Source: UBA12191 sp009937185 (GTDB lineage Bacteria; Planctomycetota; UBA8108; UBA1146). Taken from it: a DNA stretch of 64,000 bases. The position numbers and the translations under genes were made by a program. Where the stretch lies: positions 18,911-82,910 of the forward strand of contig CALJGL010000005.1 of assembly GCA_938075155.1 (NCBI GenBank), read 5' to 3'. Positions 8,414-18,097 of this stretch are shown piece after piece (position 1 is the first letter of the stretch; each line of letters begins with the position of its first letter). A model generated the notes under the pieces. That model worked only from the letters and a program-made list of their open reading frames with translations, did no database searches and had not been told where the DNA came from.

Positions 8414-9739
8414 TTAGGCGACGACTCTCAGACCATCGACAAGGATACCGGGTAATGAGCTTCCTTTAGGATGACGACTGACGTATGAATGCGTATCAGC
8501 AAGGATCTCCGATTGATCTCCGATTTGTAGCAGCCCCTCTCCGAGGAGCCTCAGCACTGAATCGTCGATACGAACCGTGCCCACGGGGCCGACCGGCTTT
8601 CCATCCCGAACCCTTAGAGCAATCCAACGGGTGACTCCGGTAACGCGTGCGCCTTCGCGAGCAGCCATATTGCAATAATGCACATGAGATAACCACAGGC
8701 CATCCCCCACCGCTTCAAAGGTTTGATCCGACGAAAGATCACCTGTCGACATCTCCATGGCTGAAACCTGTTCGTCGATATTAACGCCATTGGTTTCAAG
8801 ACCCAATTCCATCGCTGTTCTTGGACTGATCAGTCGACCTGTCCCCACTCCTGAATCAATTAACGGAATGGTATCCGGTAAAGAAAATCCAAGATCTCCA
8901 AATGAAGGCGCGCCGACAGAAAGAGGACGTTCATGAATACTCACTCGAGAGTCGAGCACTCGACCGTTATGTAGTGCTGAAAATGGACTAGAACCTTTCG
9001 CAAGAGCTCTTGCTGAAAAAGCACCGTTCCATAGCAACGGCCCCAACAGATCACGCAGCGCTGCAGGTTCAAGCCATGTTCGATATTCACCTGCGGCTGG
9101 AGTATCCACAGGACGGGAGAGAAGTTCCAACGAGCTGAGTGCTCTATCTTTTCGCAGTTGCGCTTCTTCAGGATTCCAATCTCTTCCAGACCATGTCCAC
9201 TTTGCCGCTCCAGAGTGCTGCGTCAGGTGCATGGACCCATCAATTAAAGTAAGAGGAGCTTCGTACCATCTCCTCACAGCATTGGAGGTGGCCATACCTC
9301 TGTACATGATTCCCGTCATGGCAATACCGCACGATTCAGCGAGAGGTATCTCTCCCGCCAATGTTTGAATCATTTCACTCTTGCTCGGGAGCTCTCCCTC
9401 GAACCGTGATTCACTACTCCCGGAATCAGGGAGTGGCGGAAGATGAGGATCCTCTGACAACGATTCGAGAGTACGAGAGAGTTTGTCCAATGCCGCACGG
9501 AGTGGAGATCGGTCATTAGACAGATCTCCAGAAAGCATCAGGCTCATCCGTACTTCTCGCCCTGAAGAGCGGAGTGCCAACTCTAAATTACGCTGCTCGA
9601 TGGATCCCGCTTGGCGAATCTTACCTGCTGAAATTCTGGAGAACCCAGTTCTCTCTCCCTTGAGGTGTAGAGAGATTTCCTCGCCAGGAGATAAAAGCGA
9701 TTCGGAATAGTTTGCAATCTCATAAAACCAGGACTGCAT
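8414..9739 (-). CDS. TldE/PmbA family protein, partner of TldD
   Basis: 441 residues with the overall pattern of the TldE/PmbA branch: an N-terminal region of short beta segments, a central IPLAESCGIAMTG stretch, and a C-terminal barrel-like domain ending in PGILVDGLRVVA. It has no HExxxH motif, as expected for TldE, which forms a heterodimer with the protease subunit TldD. The ATG at 9739 overlaps the TldD stop (TAATG) behind AGGGAGGG, so the two are coupled. In E. coli the dimer degrades unfolded peptides and matures microcin B17 and CcdA; the role here is probably general peptide processing. Confidence 0.8.
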   Translation of the reverse strand: MQSWFYEIANYSESLLSPGEEISLHLKGERTGFSRISAGKIRQAGSIEQRNLELALRSSGREVRMSLMLSGDLSNDRSPLRAALDKLSRTLESLSEDPHLPPLPDSGSSESRFEGELPSKSEMIQTLAGEIPLAESCGIAMTGIMYRGMATSNAVRRWYEAPLTLIDGSMHLTQHSGAAKWTWSGRDWNPEEAQLRKDRALSSLELLSRPVDTPAAGEYRTWLEPAALRDLLGPLLWNGAFSARALAKGSSPFSALHNGRVLDSRVSIHERPLSVGAPSFGDLGFSLPDTIPLIDSGVGTGRLISPRTAMELGLETNGVNIDEQVSAMEMSTGDLSSDQTFEAVGDGLWLSHVHYCNMAAREGARVTGVTRWIALRVRDGKPVGPVGTVRIDDSVLRLLGEGLLQIGDQSEILADTHSYVSRHPKGSSLPGILVDGLRVVA

Positions 9740-11184
9740 TATCCCTCCCTTCCGAAGACTTCGAGGTCCCTGAATCGGCAAGCCGGCATGGCATGACCCA
9801 CGAACACCATTTGGTTCGGCTCACCCTTGCCACAATTAGGAGTACCCCGCACTTGCCAAGTGTCTGCATCACCGACAGCATCGAGAGAATTCCAGAAGGG
9901 AATCGTCGTGCTGCGGTAACCCGCATCTTTGACTCGAGTTGTCAGTTCACCATTTTCGATTAATCGAGCATCCTCCACACCAAACTGGAATTTCCAACGC
10001 CGATCGTCGATAGACCAAGAAGAATTGACGTCGAGCCAAATTCCGTTTTCGACTCCTCCAATAAGATCTTTCATGGGAGTTTTTCCCGGCTCGATATTCA
10101 GATTTGCCATTCGATCGATGGGAGGCCTATTCCATGAACATGCTCGGGTTACAGCGATCGCCTCATCCTCAATATTCAATCTTTGTGCGCTGAGAGATCC
10201 TCCGATCCCTCGAACAAGACGTCCCTTATCGATAAGGCTGACCTTTTCTGCTTCAAGGCCTTCGTCATCAAATCCGGTGCTACAAACTTCACCTTCCACC
10301 CCAGGATCGATCACAACATCCAGTATTTCTGGACCCCATCTGAGTGATCCCAAATCCTCGGTTTTTACAAAGCTAGTCCCCGCATAGTTTCGTTCATCGC
10401 CAAGAATACGATCTAATTCCAACGCATGACCGATGGATTCATGGACTTGAAGAACCATTTGGGCAGGGCCAATGACCGCATCCATGATTCCACTTGGACA
10501 TATCGGAGCGAGAAGAGTTTCGAGAGCGTCTTCCCTAATTTGAGAACCCAGCCCATCAAAATTCACCTTGTCTAATACTTCCAAACCACCCAACTGGGCA
10601 TCGCTTCGTCCCCCATTGGTTCGAGTTTGAACATCAGATCCATCAGAGGCGAGGACCTGCAACCATGGAATGATACGATCATGCTTTTGCCTTATGACGA
10701 CCTCATCCGTCGTCACCAAAGTTGTCTCTGAACAAGATCGTGAAAGAGAAGCGACGCGTTGCACAACTCTTTCATCTCCCGCCATAGAGAGGCAGGAAGA
10801 TCTCAGTCTGTCGACAATTTCTTTGGGAGTACTTTCTTCCCATGGTTTCTCAACGGGATGGCTCCAAGTTCCAGATCTCTGCGGACGCGGTGCCTTGGAA
10901 AAGTCCACCACTCCTTGATCCGAAGCAGTGTGAGCCCAATCGAGAGCGACTCGGGCAGCCTGGTAAAGTCCGCCAGGAGAAAGATCACTCGTAGCAGCAA
11001 TGCCTTGCCCGTTGCCAGACACAACCGTGATCATGGCTCCTCGATCAGTGGTCGACCTCGGCGGAAGAAGAGCATCGTCACGAACCGTATAGGACTCATT
11101 ATGAGTTTCTACGATTCTCAGGGAACACCACGTTCCCCGGGGGGCCACTCTTCCTAGTAATTCCTGAATCTCCTGAGGTGTCAT
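9739..11184 (-). CDS. tldD: TldD-type metalloprotease subunit
   Basis: 481 residues with HESIGH at 248-253, the HExxxH zinc motif of TldD, followed by ALELDRI and, about 60 residues on, GxxSTGFDDEG-type sequence. The third zinc ligand is a cysteine near the C-terminus in characterised TldD; a candidate GTPNCGKGEPNQM lies about 30 residues from the end and matches the family. The ATG at 11184 is preceded by GGAGGG. The gene is translationally coupled to the TldE homologue downstream, and a 15-base gap separates it from nagA upstream, so all may be one transcript with the ROK kinase. Confidence 0.88.
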   Translation of the reverse strand: MTPQEIQELLGRVAPRGTWCSLRIVETHNESYTVRDDALLPPRSTTDRGAMITVVSGNGQGIAATSDLSPGGLYQAARVALDWAHTASDQGVVDFSKAPRPQRSGTWSHPVEKPWEESTPKEIVDRLRSSCLSMAGDERVVQRVASLSRSCSETTLVTTDEVVIRQKHDRIIPWLQVLASDGSDVQTRTNGGRSDAQLGGLEVLDKVNFDGLGSQIREDALETLLAPICPSGIMDAVIGPAQMVLQVHESIGHALELDRILGDERNYAGTSFVKTEDLGSLRWGPEILDVVIDPGVEGEVCSTGFDDEGLEAEKVSLIDKGRLVRGIGGSLSAQRLNIEDEAIAVTRACSWNRPPIDRMANLNIEPGKTPMKDLIGGVENGIWLDVNSSWSIDDRRWKFQFGVEDARLIENGELTTRVKDAGYRSTTIPFWNSLDAVGDADTWQVRGTPNCGKGEPNQMVFVGHAMPACRFRDLEVFGREG

Positions 11185-11199
11185 AGAAATCCCTCCAGA

Positions 11200-12393
11200 T
11201 CAAAGTACGCGTTGCACGACAGCGGGTAGTCGAGGTCCGTCAGAATCTTCTACCGATAGTCCTCCACGTAATACAGCATCTACCCCGTCAGCTCCATGTA
11301 TGACAAGGTCCGCACGGTAATCCGTACGAATACTGCCACGTCTAGGTAGCCCAATATCTTCAGCCGCATTGAGTGAACCCATCGCTTGAAGCTCAACTCC
11401 ACTCAAACCCAATTCTTTTTCTGTTCTCAACAGTGCCTCAGGTAGAAGAGTCACACTCCCGGCGAGAGTCCCATCTACCAAAGTCGCCCTGTGGCCATCT
11501 GAGCAAACTTCTTGACCACAAAATACTCCTGTTGAAACTCCCATTCCAGCAAGTGGCATGGCATCACTTACGGCGATTAATCCATGCGCACCTTTCAATT
11601 TTAGAGCAAGTTTTACGAGATCATTCGAAAGATGATGCCCATCAAGAATCACTTCACAACGAACTCGCTCGTCAAGAAGCAAGACTCCAACAGGACCAGG
11701 ATCCCTATGATGCATCGCTGGCATGGCATTACACAGATGGGTGCAGCGTCTCGCGCCGGATTCAATTGCTAATCGCGTTTCTTCTGCTGTAGCACACGTA
11801 TGCCCAATAGATCCTTTCACTCCCACCATCGAAAACTTTTTCTGGGAAGCGAATGGAACTTCTTCGGGTGCAAATGTCATGATCCGTAATTTGCCTCCAG
11901 CAGCTTCCAGCAATCTGTTCATCAACTCGTCATCCCAAGAGAGTACACCTGATTCAGGCAATGCCCCACGGCGGCCCGCAGAAACAAAGGGACCTTCAAG
12001 GTGAATCCCCATGATGGAAGGACTCAGCTCTGCTGCTCTGGCGCAGTTGGCAAGTGCATCTTTCATCGCGTCTTCGGGTCCTGGAACAATTGTGGGATAG
12101 ATACTCGTGATCCCTGTTCTTGCAAGATCCTCTGCACAAGATGCCAAGGTTTCGGCATCGGCTTGATTAAAGTTCACACCATTTGCTCCATGAATATGGG
12201 TATCGATGAAGCCAGGAGTGACTCTGCGTCCACCGAGGTCCCAGACTTCATCCCCATTTGCCGTCCCCACAGGAGCCAGTCCCACAATCACAGCACCTTC
12301 GAGAACCATGTCCGCATTGACGACACGGTCCGGTAGGGCCAATTGGCCATCCCTTAGCACTACTCGAATATCGGATACTTCTGGGTTGCTCAA
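11200..12393 (-). CDS. nagA: N-acetylglucosamine-6-phosphate deacetylase
   Basis: 397 residues of the amidohydrolase superfamily. GFIDTHIHGANGV (metal ligands His66 and His68), GIHLEGPFVS (Glu133 region), GHTCAT, THLCNAMPAMHHRDPG and AVSDAMPLAG are in NagA order. The enzyme removes acetate from GlcNAc-6-P for amino-sugar or cell-wall recycling. The TTG at 12393 lies behind GAGGAG with 5 bases spacing; no ATG is better placed. It follows the ROK kinase gene by 9 bases, which makes a kinase-deacetylase pair: free GlcNAc would be phosphorylated and then deacetylated. Confidence 0.9.
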   Translation of the reverse strand: MSNPEVSDIRVVLRDGQLALPDRVVNADMVLEGAVIVGLAPVGTANGDEVWDLGGRRVTPGFIDTHIHGANGVNFNQADAETLASCAEDLARTGITSIYPTIVPGPEDAMKDALANCARAAELSPSIMGIHLEGPFVSAGRRGALPESGVLSWDDELMNRLLEAAGGKLRIMTFAPEEVPFASQKKFSMVGVKGSIGHTCATAEETRLAIESGARRCTHLCNAMPAMHHRDPGPVGVLLLDERVRCEVILDGHHLSNDLVKLALKLKGAHGLIAVSDAMPLAGMGVSTGVFCGQEVCSDGHRATLVDGTLAGSVTLLPEALLRTEKELGLSGVELQAMGSLNAAEDIGLPRRGSIRTDYRADLVIHGADGVDAVLRGGLSVEDSDGPRLPAVVQRVL

Positions 12394-12402
12394 CTTATCT
12401 CC

Positions 12403-13344
12403 TCAAGATCCTGATCTAAAAAAATGTTCTGCACGGAGCGCGGCACCGATCCAGCCCGCCTGGTTTCCCTTTTCAGCTTTGACCACTCTCAGGTCTGCTA
12501 AGGCTTTTGGTAGAAGTCGATCTCGTAAGGAAGATTCAATCAATCCCAGATGTTGAGGTCTGGCATCCACGATACCTCCTCCCACGACGATGACATCCGG
12601 ATTAAGAAGGTGAACAGCACTCATCATTCCTTCACCTAGAATACGCGCGCCCTCATCTAAGACCTCATTTGCAAGTTCATCGCCTTTTAATCCGGCTTTT
12701 ACTAAATCGGAAACTCCGGGTGCAATTTGTGCTCCGCTTCGCCTGCCCCATTCGGCAGCCATTCCCCAACCTCCGGAGTACGATTCCACACAACCGATCA
12801 ATCCGCAGTTACAGGGTCGACCTTCGGGTTGATAAGTAATGTGCCCCAACTCCATAGATCCACCCGTCGCACCTTTTAGCAACTCTCCCTCGATGATGGC
12901 ACCACCACCAATGCCTGTTCCCACTGTTGCCGCCAATAAACTGTGCGCACCCCGACCTGCTCCGACTCGATACTCACCCCAAGCAGCGGCATTCGCATCA
13001 TTTTCGACAACTGCGGGAATATCGAATCGGTCTTGAAAAAATCCGATGATATCGGTGCCGTGCCACCCTCCCAGATTCGCTACGGGAAAACGAATCTTTC
13101 CTTTTTTTGGATCCACCACTCCTGGGGTCCCTAATCCGAGAGCTTTTACTTCTCCACCATGTTCTGAGGCGAGATCGATGGCAGTTTCTCCAGCTTTCCC
13201 CAAAGCATCCAAGATAGCGTCCTGGCCTTGATCAGCGTAACTGGGAAAACGGTCTGACCAGATCTCCTGACCATCGGAACCACAGATACCCACCTTGACC
13301 TCGGTCCCCCCAAGATCCAGTCCTGCGAATAACTCTCTGGTCAA
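12403..13344 (-). CDS. ROK-family sugar kinase (glucokinase or GlcNAc kinase)
   Basis: 313 residues. The N-terminal phosphate site is GLDLGGTEVKVG (8-19), the catalytic Asp lies in ENDANAAAWGE (114-124), and the ROK zinc motif is His168 with CNCGLIGC (178-185). Family members phosphorylate glucose, GlcNAc or ManNAc; the neighbouring nagA makes GlcNAc a reasonable substrate, but this is inference. The TTG at 13344 sits behind GGGAGG. The 187-bp gap to the divergent Mpo1-like gene should hold promoters for both directions; a TTATAGT string on the minus strand near 13375 is a possible -10. Confidence 0.87.
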   Translation of the reverse strand: MTRELFAGLDLGGTEVKVGICGSDGQEIWSDRFPSYADQGQDAILDALGKAGETAIDLASEHGGEVKALGLGTPGVVDPKKGKIRFPVANLGGWHGTDIIGFFQDRFDIPAVVENDANAAAWGEYRVGAGRGAHSLLAATVGTGIGGGAIIEGELLKGATGGSMELGHITYQPEGRPCNCGLIGCVESYSGGWGMAAEWGRRSGAQIAPGVSDLVKAGLKGDELANEVLDEGARILGEGMMSAVHLLNPDVIVVGGGIVDARPQHLGLIESSLRDRLLPKALADLRVVKAEKGNQAGWIGAALRAEHFFRSGS

Positions 13345-13531
13345 AGAGACCTCCCTGTAACAACACGCGTACTATAACAGCGCTCCCACCGAAGAAGTCG
13401 CGGGAGAGGTAACAGCATCGACTGCCAATCGCTCCGAGGCAAGGGCGACAGAGCAGAATCAGTTTAGTCACAGGGAAAGTGATACTGGAACAGTATCCGG
13501 TTATGATAGAGACCACTCAGAGGAGGCTTGG

Positions 13532-13918
13532 ATGAATGAAACACCACAGGACGTTTCGTCCCCTGAATCCGGAGATGCTCCTGAAGCAGAAAACACCCCT
13601 ACAGAGAATCAGGGACCTGTTCAAAATTGGATTGATCGCTATCACGCGGACCACAAACATCCCTTGAATCATGTTACCCACTTCATAGGAATACCTGCGA
13701 TTGTGATCTCCCTCTTTGTCTTCTTTATCGATTGGCGCTGGGGAGTGGGACTCTTTGTCGGCGGCTGGATACTTCAGTTCATCGGACATGGAATAGAGGG
13801 AAACAAACCCTCCTTCATGAAAGATCCACGATTCCTTCTGGTAGGCCCACTCTTCATTCTTCAACAGGGGTTTCAAAAACTCACTGGAAGATCCAAGAGG
13901 CCGGATTCCCATTCATGA
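13532..13918 (+). CDS. Mpo1-like (DUF962) small membrane protein
   Basis: 128 residues: an acidic, Pro-rich leader (1-30), then DRYHADHKHPLNHVTHFIGIP with the first histidine cluster, two hydrophobic segments, and FIGHGIEGNKPS with the second. This is the Mpo1/DUF962 pattern; yeast Mpo1 is an Fe(II)-dependent dioxygenase that alpha-oxidises 2-hydroxy fatty acids. It is probably an inner-membrane lipid-modifying enzyme, but no bacterial substrate is assured. ATG follows GGAGG. Its stop overlaps the ATG of the dehydrogenase gene (ATGA), so it is coupled to the next gene. Confidence 0.8.
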   Translation: MNETPQDVSSPESGDAPEAENTPTENQGPVQNWIDRYHADHKHPLNHVTHFIGIPAIVISLFVFFIDWRWGVGLFVGGWILQFIGHGIEGNKPSFMKDPRFLLVGPLFILQQGFQKLTGRSKRPDSHS

Positions 13919-16521
13919 ATCGTGCCAGACTTTCCCTCGCTATTATTAGCTTTCTAATTTTCCTTCTCACCCCTTCTTCATCTTGGGCACAAAAGGGTGA
14001 TCGTCAGGGTGAAGTTCAAAAAGAAAACTGGCGCAAATGGAATATTCCTGAAGCTCCTGTTCTATCACCGAGTGAGGCTCTCCAAGCTTTTGAAATAGCG
14101 CCAGGCTTCCGAATAGAACTGGTTGCCTGCGAACCCGAGATCGTCGATCCCGTCGCCATGGCTTGGGATGAAAAAGGCCGCCTTTGGGTTGTCGAACTTC
14201 GGGGATACATGAGGACAGTCGATGGCGATGGAGAGATGGACCCTGTTGGTCAAGTCGTTGTTCTTGAAGACAAAGACGACGACGGGGTTTTTGAAAAAAG
14301 TACCGTCTTTTTAGATGGCCTGATCAACCCTCGCGCCATCGCTATCGTTGAAGGCGGCGTCCTGATCGGAGAACCTCCTCACCTCTGGTACTGTCAGGAT
14401 CTGGATATGGACCTGAAATGTGATCGCAGATCTGAAGTCTCTCATTATGGAACTGATAACCCTGATCACGTTGAGCATACAGACAATGGCCTGATTCACT
14501 TTCTTGATAACTGGATCTACAACGCCAAAAGTTCTCGTAGATTCAAATTCGATGTTGTCGAAGGCAAACCTCAGCTGAAGGAGAGCAATACCGCTTTCAG
14601 AGGACAATGGGGGCTGGTCCAGGACGACCTCGGACGAAAATACTACAATTATAATTCAACTTGGATCCACGCGGATCCACTCCCGGCAGATCTTCTGCTA
14701 AGAAACCCACACTGTGGAAAAGTGATCGGACAGCCGGCACGATCAGGTCACCGAGTTATCCCTGATGAATCCACCTACCCCATCAGGATCAACTCCGGCA
14801 TCAACAGAGGATATCACTCTCATATGCTTCATGCCGACGGACGCCTGAAGAGAAATACTGCTGCCTCAGGTATCGCCATTTTGCGCAGTCAAACATGGGG
14901 TGAAGAATGGAATGGGACCGCCTTTGTTCCTGAAGCCGCAGGAAATCTTGTCGCAGCATTTCGTTTTGAAGAAAATGGCACGCGACTTTTGGGAGAACAG
15001 CTCACTTGGCCTCATTCAAAATTCATTCAGCAAGCGTTTCTGGCTTCTCGTGACGAACGCTTTCGCCCCGTCGATGCAAAGTTAGGTCCAGATGGAAATC
15101 TTTACATCATCGATATGTACAGGGGCATCATCCAACACCGCCAGTTTGTAACGAGCTATCTTCGAAAACAAATTGAGGAACGAAAACTCGCAACACCTAT
15201 TGGTCTCGGAAGAATCTGGAGAGTCGTCAAAGATTCAGATCAGACATTTTCACAAACCCCTTTCAAAAAGCTCTTCGCAACACCCGAAGATCAGGTTCAA
15301 TCTCTCGCTCACAGCGTCGGCTGGGTTCGAGATACCAGTCAAAGATTGCTCGTCGAATCAGGGACAAAAAAAATAGCTCCAGATCTCAAAAAGTTACTGA
15401 GAGATTCTTCGACGGGACTCGGGCGCCTACATGCCATGTGGACTCTACAAGGTTTATCTGCGCTCGATGTCCAAGATCACCTCGTCGCTCTTAGTTCAGA
15501 CGACGAGTATTTACGAAGGGTCTCCTGCCAAATTCTGACGACCGACCCTCTGAAAGAGGAACAAGACATTCAGCAAATCGTCTCCCATTTGAAAAAGACA
15601 TCAGCGACACCTGAAACGATCGTGGGCATCGTTCACCGGGTATTGGCATTGTCTGCATTCCCTGAGAACGACGAAGCCATCGAAGCTCTTTTCTTGATGC
15701 TTCGCGAACATGGGAGAAATGTCGATGTACGGATGGCAGCCATCAGTGGCTGGGATGACTATCAAGTGGAAAGGATATCCCGCCTGATTCGCTCAGACGT
15801 GAACATCCAAGGATTCTCTGGTCTTGGAAAACTATTGAGAGAACTCACTCTATCAGCACTGCGAAAAGATTCATTAGCACTCGGTTTGCTCCTCGACATG
15901 ATGGACTCTTTGGACTCATCCGACCCTCGGCTGGCTGCGATTCTCTCAGGTATCAACATCGCCATCACAGATAAGCGTTGGAAGTGGCATGCTCTCCCAA
16001 GAACACCATTGATTCTTCAGCGAAAAGATCTTGTCGGAACAACACTAGGAGAAGCGCAGGCCATATTGGCACGTATAGAAGTGGATCCTCAACTTCAGAT
16101 TTCAGTCAAAGAGTGGACTGAGATAGAGAGACGCCTCGCAAGAAAAGGGGCGATGGCTTTCGCCTCTTCGTGCGCTTCTTGCCATGGCTCGAGTGGATCT
16201 GGACTGTCAGGTTTGGGGCCCTCCTTGATCGACAGTCCCTGGCTATTAGATGAAGCCCAAGTCCCTGTTCGTATCGTATTAGATGGCCTGACCGGTCCCC
16301 TCGAAGTCGATGGCGAAACCTGGGACTTGACGATGCCTGGGCATCGAGAAAATCCACGATTGGCTGATGAAGATATTGCGGGATTGCTCACCTGGGCTCG
16401 AAGACAATGGGGCCATAAGGCAGATCCTATCTCACCTCAGCAAGTGCTCACGATTCGTGAAGCGACACAAGGTCGAAAGCTACCTTGGACAATTCATAGC
16501 CTCCAGAAAGGTCCTTTTTGA
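13915..16521 (+). CDS. PVC-type membrane-bound dehydrogenase with C-terminal cytochrome c
   Basis: 868 residues: a signal peptide (to about SSSWAQ, residue 24), an N-terminal six-bladed propeller-like dehydrogenase region (PGFRIELVACEPEIVDP, then WVVELRGYM), an alpha-helical middle with HEAT-like repeats (about 450-700), and a cytochrome c domain with CASCH at 753-757. This is the architecture of the large Planctomycetes/Verrucomicrobia family of haem-binding dehydrogenases, of unproven substrate, often found with DUF1080 proteins as here. ATG 13915 overlaps the upstream stop. The next gene starts within its stop codon, giving a tightly coupled three-gene unit. Probably periplasmic or membrane-attached sugar oxidation. 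Confidence 0.88.
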   Translation: MNRARLSLAIISFLIFLLTPSSSWAQKGDRQGEVQKENWRKWNIPEAPVLSPSEALQAFEIAPGFRIELVACEPEIVDPVAMAWDEKGRLWVVELRGYMRTVDGDGEMDPVGQVVVLEDKDDDGVFEKSTVFLDGLINPRAIAIVEGGVLIGEPPHLWYCQDLDMDLKCDRRSEVSHYGTDNPDHVEHTDNGLIHFLDNWIYNAKSSRRFKFDVVEGKPQLKESNTAFRGQWGLVQDDLGRKYYNYNSTWIHADPLPADLLLRNPHCGKVIGQPARSGHRVIPDESTYPIRINSGINRGYHSHMLHADGRLKRNTAASGIAILRSQTWGEEWNGTAFVPEAAGNLVAAFRFEENGTRLLGEQLTWPHSKFIQQAFLASRDERFRPVDAKLGPDGNLYIIDMYRGIIQHRQFVTSYLRKQIEERKLATPIGLGRIWRVVKDSDQTFSQTPFKKLFATPEDQVQSLAHSVGWVRDTSQRLLVESGTKKIAPDLKKLLRDSSTGLGRLHAMWTLQGLSALDVQDHLVALSSDDEYLRRVSCQILTTDPLKEEQDIQQIVSHLKKTSATPETIVGIVHRVLALSAFPENDEAIEALFLMLREHGRNVDVRMAAISGWDDYQVERISRLIRSDVNIQGFSGLGKLLRELTLSALRKDSLALGLLLDMMDSLDSSDPRLAAILSGINIAITDKRWKWHALPRTPLILQRKDLVGTTLGEAQAILARIEVDPQLQISVKEWTEIERRLARKGAMAFASSCASCHGSSGSGLSGLGPSLIDSPWLLDEAQVPVRIVLDGLTGPLEVDGETWDLTMPGHRENPRLADEDIAGLLTWARRQWGHKADPISPQQVLTIREATQGRKLPWTIHSLQKGPF

Positions 16522-17762
16522 AGATCCAAATGGCGATACTCATTAACTTGATTTCGATTTTTATCTTATCGACCTTTTCCAGCGGATCTCTTTCTAACGA
16601 TTCTGCTTGGGAAAACATTACCCCCACAGAAAAACTCGACGGCTGGAAAATCGTCTGTGGACCAGCCACATATTCTGTCGAAGCAGAAGTTGTGACGGGC
16701 ACTTCGGTCGCAGGAAGTCCCAATACCTTCCTCATCACTGAGAAATCATATGGAGATTTTGAACTCGAATACGAATTCAAGGTCGATGGAAAACTCAACT
16801 CCGGAGTTCAAATCCGAAGTGAAGTCAATAATGGCGCGCTGAAGGGCTGCCAAATCGAAATCGATATGGATAAAAACCGTCAGCGATTTTGGAGCGCAGG
16901 AATTTTCGAAGAAGGAGATCGTGGCTGGCTCTGCGATCTGAAAGAAAATCCCCAGGCTCGCGCAGCCCACAAATTTGAAGAATGGAACCATGTTCGGGTC
17001 ATCGCCCGAGGTGCCTTGATTAAAACCTGGCTCAACGGAGTCCCCGCCGCAGGCACCTATTGTGGTCAAAGACTCGAGGGAGTCATTGGCCTTCAGGTTC
17101 ACGGTGTAGGTTCAGGACAAGTAGAACCTCTTCAGGTCCAATGGCGTGACATGAGATTAAGAGACCTCGGTAGACATCAATGGTTGACGATTATCGAAAA
17201 AAATCATCGGGATGATGAGAACCCTGACGCTGAGAAAAGCGGCGTTGAAATCACTGATACCTCCCAAGAAAATCTGCTGACGAATCTCAAACTCCCCTCT
17301 GGAGTGGAGTCTCTCAGAGTCACACTTGATCTTCAGGACTCAGAAAAATGGCGTTGTGAGCAAGGAGACTTCTCTTTTTCCATGATTTCCCCTGGAGAGT
17401 ATCAATACACATTTCCGCCCGTCACAGTGGAGGGTGACCCTCTGACAATGGGGCCAGGTGGCATAGGATTCTCCCCCCAAGAAGGAGAGACCCAGATCTA
17501 TCTCCACAACGGACCTTGGGGGTCTGGATTCGAAATTATCGGAAGGCAAAGTCGGAGATCGACTCGCCAAATGTACATTGCCGCGGCATTACAACCCTCA
17601 CCCGGCCAGAACATGACAATTCTCCCTCCAGAGCTCTCTTTTTGGAGACTTGAGGCTCTCGTGCCACAAATAGCAGAAAAAGCCGCTCAGGAGGTCGGAG
17701 AAGGCCCTGAATCCCGCTCCGATTCTTCGGAAACTATTGCACCCCCGGAGCGAGACAGATAG
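16518..17762 (+). CDS. DUF1080 (3-keto-disaccharide hydrolase-like) protein
   Basis: 414 residues with a signal peptide (hydrophobic to about residue 25) and a DUF1080 jelly-roll domain (about 30-215) marked by GDFELEYEFKV, NSGVQIRS and WNHVRVIARG...WLNGVP. DUF1080 proteins are concanavalin-like glycan-binding or hydrolase domains, some acting on 3-keto sugars. The C-terminal 200 residues match nothing I recognise and end in a charged, low-complexity tail. TTG at 16518 overlaps the upstream stop and lies about 6 bases after AAAGG; ATG at 16530 is the alternative. With the preceding dehydrogenase it suggests sugar oxidation followed by cleavage. Confidence 0.82.
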   Translation: MKIQMAILINLISIFILSTFSSGSLSNDSAWENITPTEKLDGWKIVCGPATYSVEAEVVTGTSVAGSPNTFLITEKSYGDFELEYEFKVDGKLNSGVQIRSEVNNGALKGCQIEIDMDKNRQRFWSAGIFEEGDRGWLCDLKENPQARAAHKFEEWNHVRVIARGALIKTWLNGVPAAGTYCGQRLEGVIGLQVHGVGSGQVEPLQVQWRDMRLRDLGRHQWLTIIEKNHRDDENPDAEKSGVEITDTSQENLLTNLKLPSGVESLRVTLDLQDSEKWRCEQGDFSFSMISPGEYQYTFPPVTVEGDPLTMGPGGIGFSPQEGETQIYLHNGPWGSGFEIIGRQSRRSTRQMYIAAALQPSPGQNMTILPPELSFWRLEALVPQIAEKAAQEVGEGPESRSDSSETIAPPERDR

Positions 17763-17797
17763 ACTTCCCGTTCGGTTGAAAATACTCGGAGGACAAT

Positions 17798-17935
17798 ATG
17801 AAGGTCAGGATCAGAAAAAGCGGCATTAAGCGCAAGCGTCAGAGTTTTCGTGCTCGCATGAAGACCAAGGCAGGCCGTAAGCAGATCAACGCCCGTCGCC
17901 GTAAAGGCACCACTCGTCTCACTTCTTGGAGTTAG
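17798..17935 (+). CDS. rpmH: 50S ribosomal protein bL34
   Basis: A 45-codon gene. KRKRQSFRARMKTKAGRKQINARRRKG is split here only to note its core, FRARMKTKAGRK and NARRRKG, the signature of bL34; the usual MKRTxQPS start is replaced by MKVRIRKSGI, and the protein carries a short extra tail (TTRLTSWS). It has a strong GGAGG before the ATG. In most bacteria rnpA follows directly; here a terminator follows and the next gene is on the opposite strand. A highly basic 23S rRNA-binding protein of the large subunit. High confidence from the core motif. Confidence 0.93.
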   Translation: MKVRIRKSGIKRKRQSFRARMKTKAGRKQINARRRKGTTRLTSWS

Positions 17936-17985
17936 CTCTAAGCACCGTATCGTTAAGTGTTGGCGAATTCTCAGACAACTTGATG

Positions 17986-18011
17986 AGCCGGCCTTCATGG
18001 TCGGCTTTTTT
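17986..18011 (+). terminator. Rho-independent terminator after rpmH
   Basis: An 8-bp stem AGCCGGCC (17986-17993) / GGTCGGCT (17999-18006), with one G-T pair and a TTCAT loop, runs directly into six T residues (18006-18011). It lies 50 bases after the rpmH stop and should end the Mpo1-dehydrogenase-DUF1080-rpmH transcript. Confidence 0.88.
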
Positions 18012-18097
18012 CGTGTCGACTCACTGCTCAATTCTCTCCGCTGACGACGACTCTATGCTCACCAGCCAACTGGGTCATTCCACCTCATGGAGCAATT

